Shown here: positions 47,113 through 56,500 of the stretch, piece after piece
How positions within the stretch are numbered: position 1 is the first letter of the stretch
Layout: every line of letters starts with the position of its first letter
Source: Alphaproteobacteria bacterium
GTDB lineage: Bacteria; Pseudomonadota; Alphaproteobacteria; DSM-16000; Inquilinaceae
DNA: 64,000 nucleotides
Reading direction: 5' to 3'
Assembly: GCA_028284045.1 (NCBI GenBank)
Contig: JANQSN010000005.1
Span: forward strand, 62,001 to 126,000
The notes under the pieces: generated by a model
The model's input: only the letters and a program-made list of their open reading frames with translations
Database searches by the model: none
Told to the model about the DNA's origin: nothing
Program-made: the position numbers and the translations under genes

Positions 47113-48960
47113 ATGATCGAGGACAGCGGACCGGTGGCCGCGCACGCCGCGGCGGCGCCGGTGGAGAGCGGGCGCCTGGAGACGGAGCGCCTGAGCGTCC
47201 GGCGCCGGCTGATGCTGGTCCTGGTGCTGGCATCCGTCGTCGGCCTGGTCGCGACCATGGCCCGCGTCCTCGGCGCCGACGGGCTGTCGGCCGCCGATAT
47301 CGGCATGCTGATCTGCTTCGCCTTCACCACCCCCTGGGTGGTCATCGGCTTCTTCAACGCCGTCATCGGCTTCCTGTTGCGCACCGTCGCCGGCGGACCG
47401 TCGGCCGGGATCGCGGACACCGCCCCGATCACCCGCCGCGTCGCCGTCGTCATGCCGGCCCACAACGAACGCCCGGAGCGCGTGTTCCGCCATCTCGCCA
47501 CGGTCTATCAGTCGCTGAAGGCGACCGGCGAGGCCGACGCGTTCGAGCTGTTCATGCTCAGCGACACCACCGATCCCGCCATCGCGGCGGAGGAGGAGGA
47601 GCGCTTCGCCGCCTGGCAGGCGACCGAGACCAGCCCCTGGCGGCTGCACTACCGCCGGCGCACCCGCAACACCGGCCACAAGGTCGGCAATCTGCGCGAG
47701 TTCCTCGACCAGCACGGCGACGCCTTCGACTACATGGTGGTGCTGGACGCCGACAGCGTTATGTCGGGCGCCGCCATCCTGCGCCTTGTGCGCGCCATGC
47801 AGGCCGACCCGCGCCTCGGCATCGCGCAGCACCTGACGGTCGGCCTGCCGGCCCGCAGCCCCTTCGCCCGCATCTTCCAGTTCGGCATGCGCCACGGCAT
47901 GCGCAGCTATGCCACCGGCGCCGCCTGGTGGCAGGGCGACGAAGGGCCGTACTGGGGGCACAACGCCATCGTGCGGATCGCGCCCTATCGCGCCCACTGC
48001 GCCCTTCCGACCCTGCCCGGCCGGCCGCCGCTGGGCGGCGAGGTCCTCAGCCACGACCAGGTCGAAGCAACCCTGATGCGCCGAGCGGGGTACGACGTGC
48101 GGGTTCTGCCGCTGGAAGACGGCAGTTTCGAGGAGAACCCGCCGACCCTGCCCGCCTTCGCGGTGCGCGACCTGCGCTGGTGCAACGGCAATATGCAGTA
48201 TCTGGGCCTGCTCGGCCTGCCCGGCCTTCGCCCGCTGGGCCGCCTGCAGCTCGCGCTGGCGATTCTGATGTATCTCGGCTCGCCCTTCTGGCTCGGGTTC
48301 CTCTGCTTCGCCTTCTACCAAGCGGTCACCGCGTCGACGGGCGCCGGCCAGGACGGGCTGGCCGTGGCCGGGATCGCCGATCCGGCCCTCGGCCTCGGCC
48401 TGTTCATCTGCATGATGGTGCTGGTGCTGTCGCCGGTGCTGTTCGGCCTGGCGGAGGTGCTCGCCAGCCGACAGCGCCGCCAGGCCTATGGCGGGACCGG
48501 CCCCGTCCTCGCCGGCACGCTGACCCAGGTGGTCTTTTCCTCGCTGATGGCGCCGACCATGGCGGTCGCCCATACGATCTTCATCGTCGGCCTGGCGCTT
48601 GGTCGACGCATCCGCTGGGAGGCGCAGGACCGCGACGGCCATGTGCTCGGCTTCGGCGAAGCGTTGCGCGGGCTGTGGCCGCAATGCCTGTTGGGCACCG
48701 TCTGGACGGTCGGCCTGGCGTGGCAGGCGCCGGGCCTGTTGCCTTGGGCGCTGCCGGTGCTGTTCGGGCTGTTGGGCGCCGTGCCCTTCGCCATGGCGAC
48801 GTCGAGCCCGGCGCTCGGGCGCTGGATGGTACGCGCCGGCCTGTGCGCGGTGCCGGAGGAGCTGTCCCCGCCGCCGGAGGTGCGCCTGGTCGGTGCCGAC
48901 CTGGCCCCAGCGCCCGCGCCGCTGGACGCCGCCGCGCTGGATACCAAGGCGGCCGCCTGA
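47113..48960 (+). CDS. opgH: Glucans biosynthesis glucosyltransferase OpgH/MdoH
   Basis: A 615-residue inner-membrane GT2 enzyme that makes the backbone of osmoregulated periplasmic glucans from UDP-glucose. Two membrane helices at residues about 32-90 precede the catalytic domain with VVMPAHNERPERVFRHL, SDTTDP, VVLDADSVMSG, LSHDQVEATLMRRAGYD and the RWCNGNMQY end motif (equivalent to QxxRW). Several C-terminal helices follow. It is shorter than the E. coli protein, as in other alphaproteobacteria. GAGGAG lies 8 bases before the ATG. No opgG is adjacent. Confidence 0.93.
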   Translation: MIEDSGPVAAHAAAAPVESGRLETERLSVRRRLMLVLVLASVVGLVATMARVLGADGLSAADIGMLICFAFTTPWVVIGFFNAVIGFLLRTVAGGPSAGIADTAPITRRVAVVMPAHNERPERVFRHLATVYQSLKATGEADAFELFMLSDTTDPAIAAEEEERFAAWQATETSPWRLHYRRRTRNTGHKVGNLREFLDQHGDAFDYMVVLDADSVMSGAAILRLVRAMQADPRLGIAQHLTVGLPARSPFARIFQFGMRHGMRSYATGAAWWQGDEGPYWGHNAIVRIAPYRAHCALPTLPGRPPLGGEVLSHDQVEATLMRRAGYDVRVLPLEDGSFEENPPTLPAFAVRDLRWCNGNMQYLGLLGLPGLRPLGRLQLALAILMYLGSPFWLGFLCFAFYQAVTASTGAGQDGLAVAGIADPALGLGLFICMMVLVLSPVLFGLAEVLASRQRRQAYGGTGPVLAGTLTQVVFSSLMAPTMAVAHTIFIVGLALGRRIRWEAQDRDGHVLGFGEALRGLWPQCLLGTVWTVGLAWQAPGLLPWALPVLFGLLGAVPFAMATSSPALGRWMVRAGLCAVPEELSPPPEVRLVGADLAPAPAPLDAAALDTKAAA

Positions 48961-48989
48961 GCGGATGGGCGGCGAGGGCCGCGCCGGTC

Positions 48990-51905
48990 TCAGGGGGTCG
49001 AGGGACCGCGGCCCAGCACCTCACCGCCGCCCGCGACTTGCGATCCGGCGGCGAGTTGGCGGGCGAGGTCGTCGGCCGGCACGGGCTTGCTGAACAGGAA
49101 GCCCTGGGCGAGGTCGCAGCCGAGGCTGGACAGAAACTCAAGCTGCTCGCTGGTCTCCACCCCCTCCGCGATCACCGGCAGATGGAAGCCGTGGGCCATG
49201 GCGATCACCGCGCGCACCAACCCGGCATCTTCCTCGTCATCCGGCAGCCCCATGACGAAGGAGCGGTCGATCTTCAGCGAGTTCACCGGCAGCCGCTTCA
49301 GATAGCTCAGCGAGGAATAGCCCGTCCCGAAATCGTCGACGGAGATGTGGACGCCGGCCTTCTGCAAGACCGCCAGTTGTTCGATGGCGATCTGGATATC
49401 CTCCATCATCAGGCTCTCGGTGATCTCCAGGGCCAGCCGGTCCGGCGGCAACCCGGTTTCCCGCAGGATCCGCCGCACCGCGTTGGGGAAGTCCTCCTGG
49501 TGGAACTGCAGGGTCGACACGTTGACCCCGACCGACACCGACGGCATGCCGGCATCCGACCAGCGCCGCGCCGCCTCGCAGGCGGTCCGCAGCACCCATT
49601 CGCCGAGCGGGATGATCAACCCGGTCTCCTCGGCGATGGGAATGAAGATGTCCGGGCGGACATTGCCGTGTATCGGATGGATCCAGCGCAGCAGCGCCTC
49701 CACGGAGACGATGCGCCCGGTCGGCGTCGAGACGATCGGCTGGTAGGCCAGTGTCAACCCCTGCTCGTCGACTGCCTGGCGAAGCTCCCGCTCCAGCTCC
49801 TTTCGGCGAACCGCGGTGACGTTGAGCTGGTCGTCGAACAGCACATGGCCGTTGCGACCCAGCTCCTTCGCCCGGTACATCGCGAGATCCGCATTGCGCA
49901 TCAGGATCTCCGACGTGTCGCCGTCGTTGGGAAACACGGTGATGCCGATGGAGCAGGTGATGAACTCCTCGCCGCGACCGATCGGATAGGGCGCCCCCAG
50001 CCGATCCAGGACCTTGCGGGCGACCGCCTCGCACTCCACCGGCGAGGCCAGGTCGTAGACGATCACCGTGAATTCGTCGCCGCCCAGGCGGGCCACCGTG
50101 TCGGTCTCCCGCACGCCGGTCTCCAGCCGCCGCGCCGCCTCCACCAGAAGCTGGTCGCCGGCCCGGTGGCCGAGCGTGTCGTTGATCGACTTGAACCGGT
50201 CGAGATCGATGTAGAACAGCGCGAATCGGCTGTCGGCCCGCCGCGCGGCGGCGATCGCCTGGGTCAGCCGGTCCTGGAAGAGGGTGCGGTTCGGCAGGCC
50301 GGTCAGGCTGTCATAGTTGGCCTGGTGGCGGATGACGGCCTCGGCCCGCTTGCGCTCGGTCACATCGATGCCGGTGGCGACGACGTAGTCCACCTGGCCT
50401 TGCGGGTTGCGCACCAGCGTGTTGGACCAGGCGACGATGCGCACGCCGCCGTCCTTCTGCAGGATCAGGGTCTCCGCATTGGCGGGTTCGCCGGTCTCGA
50501 TCAACCGCGTCAGATCGGCGCCGGCCGTCTCGCTCTCATGCGGCGGCAACAGGAAGTCCTGGATGCGCAGATCGCGGACCTCGCGGAAGGCATAGCCGCT
50601 CAACTCGCTGAGCGCCTTGTTCCAGCGCACGACGCGCCCCAGCGGGTCGAGCACCATCAACAGGACCGCCTCGCTGTCCAGCACGGTGGAGACGAAGTTC
50701 CGCTCGTTCTCCAGCGAGACCTCGGCCAACTTCAGCCGGGTGATGTCCAGGACGATGCAGAAGTTGCCTGCCGTCTCGTCCGCCCCGACCTCCGCATCCA
50801 GCGGCCGTACGCGGCAGGCAAGATGGCGTATGTCTCCTTCGGCATGGCGGACGCGGAACTCGCAATCCTGATCGCCGCCGTACTCGCTGAACAGGCGGTG
50901 GACCTGCGGGCGATCCTCTTCCACGACCGCCTGCACAAGGCGATCGGGCGTCAGGCTCTCCGCCGCCGGCACGCCGAACAGCAGGTGAAGCGCGTGAGAG
51001 GCAACCAGCGGGGCCTCGGGGCCGCGCTGCTCCCAATGCGCCATGTCGGCGATGGCCTCGGCCTGGCGCAGGCGCTGTTCGCTCTTGGCCAACGCCTGCT
51101 CGGAGCGTTTCAGCTCGCTGACGTCCTGCACGACGATGACGGCGGCCGTGCTGCTGCCGCCCTCGACCGGGCACGAGGTCAGGCGCACCAAGCCCGAAAG
51201 CTCGGTGCCGTCGCGCCGCAGGAACCGCCGCTCGATCGCCGCCGGCAGCGACTCGCCGCGGGCCATGGCGGCGGCATTGCGCAGATAGGCCGCGTGCTCC
51301 ACCGGCGACAGCAGGTCGGTGTAGATCCGTCCGACGACGCCGACCTCGGCATACCCCATCATCAGCTCGAAGGCGGGACTGGCGGCGACGACGCAATGCG
51401 CCAGATCGATCATCGCCACGCCCGCGCTGGCGCGCAGGATCAGCGATTGCAGGTCGGCGTTCTCCGCGACGAAGCGGTCGACCTCGCGGCGGGTTCCCTG
51501 GATGCGGCCGAGCCGCGCGGCCAGCGCGATCGCCTCGTCGATCCAGCGGCCGCCGTCGGTGCGCACCAGGATGCGGTCGATGCCGCACGCGCGCAGGTCG
51601 GCGGCCCGGGCAAGATCGGTGTCGTCGACCACCAGCACACACGGCCGGTCGGCGCACGCCGCCGTCAGGACCGCCCGGTCGGGCAGCCCAACCGCCGCAG
51701 GTCCACCCAGCACGACCAGGACGGACGTCCCGCCCCCCGCCGTAGCGGCCGGCACGGCGGCCAGGTCGGGGTACTGGCTCAGCGGCAGATCGGTCGTCGC
51801 GGCAGCCGCGCTCAGGCGCGCGCGCTCGTCGGGCGCTCCGCCGACCAGGAGCACCCGCCAGCCCGCCGACGCGGCGTCTTGTTGAGCCTTGGACGCGGCC
51901 TCCAT
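48990..51905 (-). CDS. PAS-PAS-PAS-GGDEF-EAL cyclic-di-GMP protein
   Basis: A 971-residue signalling protein without membrane helices. Residues about 15-130 look like a degenerate receiver-type fold (WRVLLVGGAPDERARL, CVLVVDDTDLA), followed by three PAS segments to about residue 520. The GGDEF domain is NYDSLTGLPNRTLFQDRL with active site RLGGDEFTV, and the EAL domain has VEALLRW, ALEITESLMM, SVDDFGTGYSSLSYL and VIAEGVET. Both catalytic signatures are intact, so it could make and degrade c-di-GMP, a second messenger that often governs pili and motility. The ATG at 51905 has GAGGA upstream; ATG at 51986 is an alternative. Confidence 0.93.
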   Translation of the reverse strand: MEAASKAQQDAASAGWRVLLVGGAPDERARLSAAAATTDLPLSQYPDLAAVPAATAGGGTSVLVVLGGPAAVGLPDRAVLTAACADRPCVLVVDDTDLARAADLRACGIDRILVRTDGGRWIDEAIALAARLGRIQGTRREVDRFVAENADLQSLILRASAGVAMIDLAHCVVAASPAFELMMGYAEVGVVGRIYTDLLSPVEHAAYLRNAAAMARGESLPAAIERRFLRRDGTELSGLVRLTSCPVEGGSSTAAVIVVQDVSELKRSEQALAKSEQRLRQAEAIADMAHWEQRGPEAPLVASHALHLLFGVPAAESLTPDRLVQAVVEEDRPQVHRLFSEYGGDQDCEFRVRHAEGDIRHLACRVRPLDAEVGADETAGNFCIVLDITRLKLAEVSLENERNFVSTVLDSEAVLLMVLDPLGRVVRWNKALSELSGYAFREVRDLRIQDFLLPPHESETAGADLTRLIETGEPANAETLILQKDGGVRIVAWSNTLVRNPQGQVDYVVATGIDVTERKRAEAVIRHQANYDSLTGLPNRTLFQDRLTQAIAAARRADSRFALFYIDLDRFKSINDTLGHRAGDQLLVEAARRLETGVRETDTVARLGGDEFTVIVYDLASPVECEAVARKVLDRLGAPYPIGRGEEFITCSIGITVFPNDGDTSEILMRNADLAMYRAKELGRNGHVLFDDQLNVTAVRRKELERELRQAVDEQGLTLAYQPIVSTPTGRIVSVEALLRWIHPIHGNVRPDIFIPIAEETGLIIPLGEWVLRTACEAARRWSDAGMPSVSVGVNVSTLQFHQEDFPNAVRRILRETGLPPDRLALEITESLMMEDIQIAIEQLAVLQKAGVHISVDDFGTGYSSLSYLKRLPVNSLKIDRSFVMGLPDDEEDAGLVRAVIAMAHGFHLPVIAEGVETSEQLEFLSSLGCDLAQGFLFSKPVPADDLARQLAAGSQVAGGGEVLGRGPSTP

Positions 51906-52361
51906 GGCAGGTTCCTCGCGCGCGGCCGGCCGGGAAAGGTCGACAGGAGGGGACGGCGTATCCCGCTGCAGGACGGTTGATCTCATCCGGTCCTCGCGCA
52001 GCGGTCAACGGAAACCGGGGGGCCCGGGCTCGTCGACCCCGGCTGCTCGATGGCCATCGATCCGGCGGCCATCGATCCGGCGGCCGGTTCGCCGCCACCG
52101 GTTGGGTCTGAGGGGTGCCGAGCGGCCGCGCGATCAGCTTGGGGAATTTGCATGCCCAGGCACGATCAGAAAGGGGGACAGGCACAATGCCACGGTTACC
52201 CGCGAACTCTCCGACAATTTACCTAAGATCCCTTTAACTCTTGGACCGCCCCCGCGGGCAGCGCCCATCGGTGACGCGGGCCGCCCGGTCGCGCTACCAT
52301 TGTCGGCGGGCGGCGCACCGCCTTCTGCCGTGCGCCCGTTTTCGCCGACCGGACTGCTTCG
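51906..52361. other. Spacer between the c-di-GMP gene and the ThDP enzyme gene
   Basis: 456 bp, divergent. It contains a short tandem repeat, two exact copies of GGCCATCGATCCGGC at 52052-52081. The more AT-rich stretch 52140-52245 is the likely promoter area. No gene is supported here, though the upstream gene could start at 51986. Confidence 0.45.
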
Positions 52362-54041
52362 ATGCCTCGCTCTTCGACCGGCGCCCGCCTTCTGGTGGAT
52401 GCGCTGCTGACCCACGGTGCCGACCATGTCTTCGCGGTGCCCGGGGAGAGCTATCTCGCCGTGCTCGACGCGCTCTACGACCACGCCGAGGCGCTGCGGC
52501 TGATCATCTGCCGGCAGGAGGGCGGGGCGGCCAATATGGCCGATGCCGCCGGCAAGCTGACCGGCCGGCCCGGCATCGCCATGGTCACCCGCGGTCCCGG
52601 CGCCGCCAACGCGGCGATCGGCGTGCACACGGCGCGGCAGGACTCCACGCCGATGATCCTGTTCATCGGCCAGGTCGGCCGCGACATGCGCGACCGCGAG
52701 GCGTTCCAGGAGGTCGACTTCCGCGCCATGTTCGCCCCCCTGGCGAAATGGGTGGCGGAGATCGACCGGCCGGAGCGGGTGCCCGAATACGTCGCCCGCG
52801 CCTTCGCCACAGCGACATCCGGGCGGCCCGGCCCGGTGGTGCTGTCCCTGCCGGAAGACATGCTGGGCGAGGCGGCCGTGCCCCCCGACCGGCTGCCGGA
52901 GCATTACCGGCGCATCGAACCGGCCCCGCCGGAGGGCGCGGTGGCGGCGTTGACCGGGCTGCTGGCAGCGGCGGAACGACCCTTGGCGATCCTCGGCGGG
53001 TCGGGCTGGACCGCCGAGGCGGTGGCCGACCTCACTCGCTTCGCCGAGGCCTGGGATCTGCCGGTCACCGCCTCCTTCCGCGCGCAGGACTGCTTCGACA
53101 ACCGCCACGACGCCTATGCCGGCGATGTCGGCATCGGCATCGCCCCGCACCTGGCGCAGCGTGTGCGGGAGGCAGATCTCGTCCTGGCGCTGGGCCCGCG
53201 CCTGGGGGAGATCACCACCAGCGGCTACACGCTGCTGGCGGCGCCGGTGCCGCGCCAGCGTCTGGTGCACGTCCATACCGGGGTGGAGGAGATCGGCCGG
53301 GTCTATCAGCCGACGCTCGGCTTCGCCGCGGGCATGGCGCCGCTCGCCCGGGCGCTGGCGGCGACCCGCCCACCGGCCGCCCCGGCCTGGGGCGCCTGGC
53401 GGGCGGCGGCACGCGCCGACTATCTGGCGAGCCTCGCGCCGGTGCCCACCCCGGGCGCGGTCAACCCGTCGGAGGTGGTGGCGCATCTCAACCGCGTGCT
53501 GCCGGACGATGCGATCCTCGCCAACGGGGCCGGCAACTATGCCGGCTGGCTGCACCGCTTCTTCCAGTATCGCCGCTATCGCTCGCAGCTCGCGCCGACC
53601 AGCGGGGCAATGGGTTATGGCGTGCCCGCCGGCGTCGCGGCGAAGCTGCTGGCGCCGGAACGCCCGGTGATCAGCCTCAACGGCGACGGCTGCTTCCTGA
53701 TGAACGGGCAGGAGCTGGCGACCGCCCGGCAATATGGCGCCGCACCGGTCTTCTTGGTGTTCGACAACCGCCAATACGGCACCATCCGCATGCATCAGGA
53801 GCGGGAGTTCCCCGGCCGCGTCCACGGCACCGGCCTTCGCAACCCGGACTTCGCCGCCTATGCCGCGGCGTTCGGCGCGCTCGGCCTCAGCGTCGACCGC
53901 ACGGCCGACTTCGCCGACGCCTTCGCCGAGGCGATGACCGCCGACCGGGCCGCCCTGATCGAACTGGCGATCGATCCGGAGGCGATCACCACCCGCACGA
54001 CGCTGAGCGCCATCCGCGCCAAGGCCCTGGCGGAGGCCTGA
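52362..54041 (+). CDS. Thiamine diphosphate-dependent enzyme, acetolactate-synthase-like
   Basis: A 559-residue ThDP enzyme. The PYR domain has the conserved glutamate in ICRQEGGAANMADAAGKLTG, followed by TRGPGAANAAIGVHTA. The middle domain has LAILGGSGW. The PP domain has the ThDP motif GDGCFLMNGQELATARQYGA followed by FDNRQYGTIRMHQ. The order matches acetolactate synthase large subunits, but no small subunit follows and the protein is shorter at its C-terminus. It is therefore probably a catabolic ALS-like, benzoylformate- or oxalyl-like decarboxylase of unknown substrate. It converges on the family 5 binding-protein gene with 5 bp between stops. Confidence 0.85.
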   Translation: MPRSSTGARLLVDALLTHGADHVFAVPGESYLAVLDALYDHAEALRLIICRQEGGAANMADAAGKLTGRPGIAMVTRGPGAANAAIGVHTARQDSTPMILFIGQVGRDMRDREAFQEVDFRAMFAPLAKWVAEIDRPERVPEYVARAFATATSGRPGPVVLSLPEDMLGEAAVPPDRLPEHYRRIEPAPPEGAVAALTGLLAAAERPLAILGGSGWTAEAVADLTRFAEAWDLPVTASFRAQDCFDNRHDAYAGDVGIGIAPHLAQRVREADLVLALGPRLGEITTSGYTLLAAPVPRQRLVHVHTGVEEIGRVYQPTLGFAAGMAPLARALAATRPPAAPAWGAWRAAARADYLASLAPVPTPGAVNPSEVVAHLNRVLPDDAILANGAGNYAGWLHRFFQYRRYRSQLAPTSGAMGYGVPAGVAAKLLAPERPVISLNGDGCFLMNGQELATARQYGAAPVFLVFDNRQYGTIRMHQEREFPGRVHGTGLRNPDFAAYAAAFGALGLSVDRTADFADAFAEAMTADRAALIELAIDPEAITTRTTLSAIRAKALAEA

Positions 54042-54046
54042 TCCTC

Positions 54047-55672
54047 CTACTCGCCGAGATCGAGGCCGAGGAAGCGGCTGGGGTGGACGTCCATGACGTT
54101 GTCCTGCCAGCCGGTCACCGCGGTCGAGACCAGGTTGAGCGAAGCGTGGTGGAACAGCGGCAGCAGCGGCATATCCGCCAGGATCAGCGTCTCCACCTCC
54201 GCCAACAGGCGCGCGCGCGCCGCCGGATCGCGGGTTGCCGCGGCGCGGTCCAGCCGGTCGTCGACCGCCGGATTGCAGTAGCCGCCGGGATTGCCGGGCG
54301 CCGGCAGCGGCGGATCGCCGGGACAGCGGAAAAGGCCGAGGATCGCCTGCGGATCGCGGGTATCGGCGACCCAGCCGGCGCGCGCCACCTGGAAGGCGCC
54401 GCCCTCGCCGAGATGGCGGAAATGCGCCGCCGTGTCGTCGACGGTCAAAGAGACGTCGACGCCCAAGGGCCGCCACATCGCGCCGACCGCGCGGGCCACC
54501 TGAAGATGGTGGAAGACGTCGTTGACGCGGATATCCAGCGCCACCGGGTTCTCCGGCCCATAGCCGGCCGCAGCGAACGCCTCGATCAACGCCGCCGCCG
54601 GATCATCACCCTCTGCCGCCACCGCCGGCACGGCGACGCGATCGTCCGCGACCGCGTCGTACCAGTCGATGCCCGGCGGCACCAGGCGGTCGGCAGCGAA
54701 GGCGGCCCCGCCCATTGCCTCGCCGGCCAGCGCCGCCCGGTTCAGCGCCTGCCACAGCGCGCGGCGCAACGCCGGGTCGTCCCAAGGCGGCTGGTCGAGC
54801 GCCAGGGCGTAGTACTCCACCGCCAGCCAGGGATGGCGCCGGAACTCCACCGGCATGGCGTCCAGAAGCCAGCCGATGCGCTCCACCGGCACATCATTGT
54901 TGATGTGCAGCGCGCCGGTCTGGAACGCCGCCAACGCCGCCGCCCGGTCCGGCGTGGCGTGGTAGACGACCTGGTCGAGGACGATCTCCGCCGCCACGGG
55001 GTGATGCGGGTTCCGCGCCAGCACCAGCGGCCCCGCCGACGCCATCTCCAACAAACGGAAAGCCCCATTGGTGGCCGGCCTGTCCGCACCATCGATATCG
55101 GCGGCGACCGGCATGGCGATCGGGTGGGTCAGCCGGTCCAGCAGATAGGAAGCCGGCGCGGCCAGCGTGATCTCCACGGTGGTGTCGTCGGGCGCGGCGA
55201 CCCCCAGCGTCGTCGGCGCCGCCGCACCGGTCAGGATCGCCGCCGCCCCGTCGATGGGGGCGAGCAGCGCACCGTGGGGCGCCCCTTCGGCCGGATCCAC
55301 CGCGCGGCGCAGCGAGCGCACGAAATCCGCCGCCGTCACCGCGGTGCCGTCGGACCAGGCGGCCAGGGGATCGAGGCGGAAGGTGTAGACCGTGCCGCCG
55401 CGCGAGACCTGCCAGGCGCCGGCCGCACCCGGCAGCACACCGCCGTCCGGCCCGCGGATGACCAGCCCGTCATAGAGGTCGCGCAGCACATGGGCTTCGT
55501 AGTGGCCGACCGCGCGATGGGGATCGACGCTGGTCACGGCGCCGGTGTTGCCACGGTGCAGGACGGCCCCTTCGCCCAGCGCCGCCCCCGGCAGCATGGT
55601 CCAAACCAGCATGGCCCAGACCAGCGCTGCGCCCACGGCCCACCGTCCCCAACGCCGCACACCCATTCCCAT
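54047..55672 (-). CDS. Family 5 (OppA/DppA-type) extracellular solute-binding protein
   Basis: A 541-residue periplasmic binding protein. The signal peptide ends near PGAALGE. The mature domain has TVDP-like SVDPHRAVGHYEAHV, LYDGLVIRGPDG, YTFRLDPLAAWSDGTAVTAADFV, RSLRRAVDP and the C-terminal GWVADTRDPQAIL. It resembles OppA, which binds oligopeptides. No permease or ATPase gene is next to it, so it must work with a transporter encoded elsewhere. It diverges from the Fur-like gene. Confidence 0.9.
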   Translation of the reverse strand: MGMGVRRWGRWAVGAALVWAMLVWTMLPGAALGEGAVLHRGNTGAVTSVDPHRAVGHYEAHVLRDLYDGLVIRGPDGGVLPGAAGAWQVSRGGTVYTFRLDPLAAWSDGTAVTAADFVRSLRRAVDPAEGAPHGALLAPIDGAAAILTGAAAPTTLGVAAPDDTTVEITLAAPASYLLDRLTHPIAMPVAADIDGADRPATNGAFRLLEMASAGPLVLARNPHHPVAAEIVLDQVVYHATPDRAAALAAFQTGALHINNDVPVERIGWLLDAMPVEFRRHPWLAVEYYALALDQPPWDDPALRRALWQALNRAALAGEAMGGAAFAADRLVPPGIDWYDAVADDRVAVPAVAAEGDDPAAALIEAFAAAGYGPENPVALDIRVNDVFHHLQVARAVGAMWRPLGVDVSLTVDDTAAHFRHLGEGGAFQVARAGWVADTRDPQAILGLFRCPGDPPLPAPGNPGGYCNPAVDDRLDRAAATRDPAARARLLAEVETLILADMPLLPLFHHASLNLVSTAVTGWQDNVMDVHPSRFLGLDLGE

Positions 55673-55747
55673 AAGTCCCAGGCTGGTTTACGCTGGGCGG
55701 CATACTGCGCCGGTCCCGACGCGGGATCCAGGAGGAGGCGCCCATTC

Positions 55748-56149
55748 ATGACGTTGCTTGAACAGCGGTGTATCGAAGCCGGCCTGAAGATGACCGAACA
55801 ACGGCGTCTGGTGCTTCGCGTGCTGAGCGAATCGGACGATCACCCGTCGGTGGAGACGGTCTTCCAGCGCGCAAGAGAGGCGGATTCCTCGATCAGCATC
55901 GCCACCGTCTACCGGACCTTGCATCTGTTGAGCGAGATGGAGCTGGTCCAGCGACATGACTTCAACGACAGCTTCTCCCGGTTCGAGCTCAATCTTGAGC
56001 ATCATCACCACATGATCGATCTGGAGACCGGCGAGGTGCTGGAGTTCCAGAACGACGAGCTTGAGCTGTTGAAACTGAAGATCTCAGACGAACTCGGCTA
56101 CGAGCTGGTCGATCACAGGTTGGAACTCTATGGCCGCAAGAAGACTTGA
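55748..56149 (+). CDS. Fur family transcriptional regulator (Fur/Mur-like)
   Basis: A 133-residue metal-responsive repressor. The winged helix occupies residues about 5-80 (MTEQRRLVLRVLSESDDHPS, then SISIATVYRTLHLLSEMELV), and the dimerisation/metal region has EHHHHMIDLETGEVLEF followed by GYELVDHRLELYG. It lacks C-terminal Cys pairs, like alphaproteobacterial Fur/Mur proteins. It could sense Mn or Fe; Irr-type features are not evident. AGGAGGAGG stands upstream of the ATG. A small gene overlaps its 3' end. Confidence 0.92.
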   Translation: MTLLEQRCIEAGLKMTEQRRLVLRVLSESDDHPSVETVFQRAREADSSISIATVYRTLHLLSEMELVQRHDFNDSFSRFELNLEHHHHMIDLETGEVLEFQNDELELLKLKISDELGYELVDHRLELYGRKKT

Positions 56150-56393
56150 CGACATGTTCTCCGGGCGCCCGCGGCCAGACGAGGACGACTGCCGCGCCGC
56201 GGCCAGCGCCGCGCGCTGCCGCTGCCAGGCCGCGGTGACGCGCGCCTATGGCGAGATGCTGGTCTCCGGCGTCAGCGAACAGGTAGCGCTGGACGTGGCG
56301 ACGCGCGTCTATCGCTATCATCATCCGGCGGCCGCCATAGCGCTGGCCCGCGACGTGGTGGAGACCTGGGTCTTCGACGGCCGGTTGAACTGA
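56130..56393 (+). CDS. Small hypothetical protein after fur
   Basis: An 87-residue protein I do not recognise. It starts within the last codons of the Fur-like gene (20-bp overlap) or at an ATG eight codons later (56154). Features: two Cys (ARCRC), a helical tail (AVTRAYGEMLVSGVSEQVAL) and HHPAAAIALARDVVETW. Similar short open genes are found beside fur in other alphaproteobacteria, but I cannot name the family. Translational coupling to the regulator is likely. Confidence 0.6.
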   Translation: MAARRLDDMFSGRPRPDEDDCRAAASAARCRCQAAVTRAYGEMLVSGVSEQVALDVATRVYRYHHPAAAIALARDVVETWVFDGRLN

Positions 56394-56500
56394 CTCGCCG
56401 GCTCGCCGTTCAGTCGAGGAACCGCCGCATCAAGCCGGGATCGGCATAGCGACTGGCCCGCGCCGTCGCGGCGCGGACGCCGTGGGCCGTCGCGGGCGGA

